Below, one piece after another: positions 62,204 through 64,000 of a DNA stretch of 64,000 bases. The stretch spans positions 1 through 64,000 of the forward strand of contig JAUHWC010000008.1 in assembly GCA_030424845.1 (NCBI GenBank), in the 5' to 3' direction. This DNA comes from Alphaproteobacteria bacterium. GTDB lineage: Bacteria > Pseudomonadota > Alphaproteobacteria > Sphingomonadales > Sphingomonadaceae. Each line of letters begins with the position of its first letter. The first letter of the stretch is position 1. Under the pieces are notes generated by a model that had not been told where the DNA came from, did not search any database, and worked only from the letters and a program-made list of their open reading frames with translations. The position numbers and the translations under genes were made by a program.

Positions 62204-62983
62204 ATGGACCTGTCCGTATTCCCCAAGGCTGCCCAGCTTGTATTGCCGGGCCAGCATGTGCCGCGCTGGCAACCGGGCCTTGCCCGGGGAAAGGCGCGTC
62301 AACTGCACAATGAGCTGTTCGCTTCGGCGGACGAGGCAGCAGGTGCGGCCTGCGCGCTGGCGCTGGCGCTGGACGGGATGCGCCACACGGAGATGGACAG
62401 GCTCGAGGAAAAGAGCGTGCTGTGGGTGCAGGATGCCGCATCGCGCCGCAAGACCGGCGTTCCCTATCGTCCCGGCCTGCCGAGGGAGCTGCGCCACCGG
62501 GTGATCCATGTCGCTGCCGCCAAGGTGGAAGACGCGCTGTTTGCGCTGGAGGAAGGGATGCGCTGCCGTGACCTTGCCTGCGTGATCGGCGAGGTGGCCG
62601 GCAACCCGCAAGCGCTGGACCTCACCGCCTCGCGCCGCCTCAGCCTTGCGGCGGAGAAATACGGCGTGCCGCTGTTCCTCATCCGCCATGATGCCGCGCG
62701 AGATACCAACTCTGCCCGGATGCGCTGGCAGGTGCGCTCGGCGCCATCCCTGCAACCGCGCTGGAACACACTCGCGCCCGGCCAGCCGCGCTGGCATGCC
62801 GAACTGTTCCGCGCCCGTAGCCACGCCCCCGGAGAATGGATCTTGCGCGATGACGGATCGTCACTCGCTGCGGAGCGACCGGGCGCCGGCACTGCCTCCG
62901 CACAAACCGGGGAGCAGGCCGCCACGCCGGATCATGGCGATCTGGCTGGTGCAGCTGGCGCTGGATCGCTGGCGGCACTCTGA
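62204..62983 (+). CDS. imuA: ImuA, SulA/RecA-like factor of the translesion mutagenesis cassette
   Basis: 259 residues from ATG 62204 (SD TGGAGCC), placed just after the LexA box; an ATG at 62147 lies before the box and is rejected. The RecA-like core appears as VLWVQDAASRRKTGVPY, RVIHVAAAKVEDALFALEEGMRCRDLACVIGEVAG and LTASRRLSLAAEKYGVPLFLIRHD. With ImuB and DnaE2 it forms the damage-induced mutasome. It overlaps imuB by 134 bases in another frame. Confidence 0.9.
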   Translation: MDLSVFPKAAQLVLPGQHVPRWQPGLARGKARQLHNELFASADEAAGAACALALALDGMRHTEMDRLEEKSVLWVQDAASRRKTGVPYRPGLPRELRHRVIHVAAAKVEDALFALEEGMRCRDLACVIGEVAGNPQALDLTASRRLSLAAEKYGVPLFLIRHDAARDTNSARMRWQVRSAPSLQPRWNTLAPGQPRWHAELFRARSHAPGEWILRDDGSSLAAERPGAGTASAQTGEQAATPDHGDLAGAAGAGSLAAL

Positions 62984-64000
62984 ACAGTGCCAGCGGGGCG
63001 AGGGGGCGGATAGCCAGCCGCTCGTCCTGATCACCGAAACCGCGCATGGCCCGCGCGTCGATGCGGCCAATGATGCCGGGCGCGAGGCTGGCGCGGAAAG
63101 CGGCATGATGCTGGCCGATGCGCGCACGCTGTGCCCGCGGCTGAAAGTGGCACCCAGCGATCCGGCGGGCGACCTTGCCTTTCTTGAAAGGCTGGCGCTG
63201 TGGGCGCAGCGCTGGGGGCCGTGGTCTGCCATCGATGCACCGGACGGCTTGCTGGTGGACGTGACAGCGGTGGCACATCTTTTCGGCGGGGAGGAACGGC
63301 TGCTGGAGGATGTGCACACCCGTTTTGCCGCGCAGGGCCTGACCGTTCGTGCAGCCATCGCCCCCACGGCAGGCGCGGCTTGGGCCTTGTCGCACTATGG
63401 GGCGGATAACGGACCTGCCTCTGCCATCCTTGCTCCTGATGATGACGGCGCGGCCCGCCTTGCCTCTCTGCCGGTGGCGGCATTGCGGCTTGATGCGGAT
63501 GTGCTGCTGGTGCTGCGCCGCCTCGGCCTCAAGCAATTGGGCGACATGGCGCAGCTTGGCCGCGATGCCGTGCAGCGCCGCTTCCGCGGGCGACGTGCAC
63601 CCTCTGCCAATCCGCTGATGCGGATGGACCAGCTGCTCGGCCGCCTGCCCGAACCGCTGCTGCCGGTGGTGGCGGTGGAGGCCCCGCTGGTCCAGCGTCG
63701 CCTGATGGAGCCGATCCGCCATCGCAGCCTGCTGGACCAGGTGCTGGCAGACCTGGCTGATGACATGGTGCGCGAGCTGGAAGGGCGGGGGGAAGGCGCG
63801 CGCAGGCTGGAACTGGGCATGTGGCGCGTGGATGGCGAAGTGGTGCTGCGCCGGCTGGAACTGGCAGCCTCCACCCGCGATGCCGCGCATATCTGCCGCT
63901 TGTTCTCAGCCCGGCTTGATGACGTGGATGCCGGTTTCGGGATCGAGATGCTTCGCCTGCGCGCCTCATGGTCCGAACCCTTGGTGCTGGCACAGGCAGA
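62850..64000 (+). CDS. imuB: ImuB, Y-family polymerase-like protein (3' end outside the window)
   Basis: Open from ATG 62850 to the right edge with no stop, so at least 383 residues are visible. The N-terminus PPRRIMAIWLVQLALDRWRH is the usual ImuB start; ATG 62934 is an alternative. Y-family palm and finger blocks follow (GMMLADARTLCPRL, WGPWSAIDAPDGLLVDVTAVAHLFGGEERLLEDV, LRRLGLKQLGDMAQLGRDAVQRRFG-like). The catalytic acidic residues of active Y polymerases are replaced, as known for ImuB, which acts as a beta-clamp-binding hub. It overlaps imuA, and dnaE2 is expected beyond the edge. Confidence 0.9.
   Translation, partial: MTDRHSLRSDRAPALPPHKPGSRPPRRIMAIWLVQLALDRWRHSEQCQRGEGADSQPLVLITETAHGPRVDAANDAGREAGAESGMMLADARTLCPRLKVAPSDPAGDLAFLERLALWAQRWGPWSAIDAPDGLLVDVTAVAHLFGGEERLLEDVHTRFAAQGLTVRAAIAPTAGAAWALSHYGADNGPASAILAPDDDGAARLASLPVAALRLDADVLLVLRRLGLKQLGDMAQLGRDAVQRRFRGRRAPSANPLMRMDQLLGRLPEPLLPVVAVEAPLVQRRLMEPIRHRSLLDQVLADLADDMVRELEGRGEGARRLELGMWRVDGEVVLRRLELAASTRDAAHICRLFSARLDDVDAGFGIEMLRLRASWSEPLVLAQA

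Noticed and set aside
62679-63890. Minus-strand frame of 403 codons opposite imuB
   Set aside because: Antisense shadow; the plus strand reads a clear ImuB.

Overview
The window is a chromosomal segment of an alphaproteobacterium, most likely a sphingomonad of the Erythrobacteraceae type. This is inferred from the MarR-type EPS regulator paired with a NusG-like antiterminator, the zapA / 6S RNA / 5-formyl-THF cyclo-ligase order, a DUF2842 gene, tkt-gap-pgk in a row, and an imuA-imuB cassette behind a GAAC-N7-GAAC SOS box. No species can be named from the sequence alone.

Layout. (1) 1-7.3 kb is a polysaccharide assembly operon on the plus strand: polyprenyl glycosylphosphotransferase, O-antigen ligase-like protein, Wza-type outer-membrane lipoprotein, Wzc-type tyrosine kinase and a periplasmic repeat protein. 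(2) 7.3-9.8 kb is AT-rich and regulatory. It holds a frameshifted winged-helix gene, a run of 14 C, a small membrane protein, a NusG/RfaH-like antiterminator (minus) and a MarR-type EPS regulator (plus). (3) 10-20.1 kb, plus strand: PhyH-type dioxygenase, Wzy-like polymerase, acyltransferase-SGNH protein, sugar epimerase, NeuB, NeuC, a CBS-aminotransferase fusion and a PglC-like initiating transferase. (4) 20.1-38.4 kb, minus strand: a tightly packed sugar operon converging on region 3 at a shared hairpin. It holds a PglD-like acetyltransferase, glycosyltransferases, a flippase, SDR, class III aminotransferase, acetyltransferase, sterol-desaturase-like enzyme, HisF/HisH/WbpG-type amidotransferase set, SGNH hydrolase and CMP-sugar synthetase. 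Further upstream are GDP-mannose 4,6-dehydratase with a cupin epimerase, a nitrilase, a Nudix protein and a CapD/PglF-type dehydratase. (5) 38.4-42 kb is a graveyard of mobile elements: one complete IS110-type element with 11-bp inverted repeats, next to an IS3-type transposase gene that is itself split by a second IS110 element, next to a regulator fragment. (6) 42-64 kb is GC-rich core genome: two lineage-specific hypotheticals, tRNA-Pro, thyA, tRNA-Asp, DUF2842, cyclo-ligase, 6S RNA, zapA, tkt, gap, pgk, thiE, efp, an inositol monophosphatase gene, tRNA-Leu, several transporters, panB and the start of the SOS mutagenesis cassette.

How it fits together. The dehydratase at 36.4 kb, aminotransferase at 18.0 kb, acetyltransferase at 20.1 kb, hydrolysing epimerase at 16.9 kb, synthase at 15.9 kb and CMP-transferase at 30.6 kb would make a complete UDP-GlcNAc to CMP-legionaminic-acid-type route. 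The first three would also give UDP-diNAc-bacillosamine for the PglC-like transferase. A WbpG-HisH-HisF set next to the CMP-transferase suggests that an N-acyl group is further converted to an acetamidino group. Functions are inferred from motifs and context only; no database search was run.
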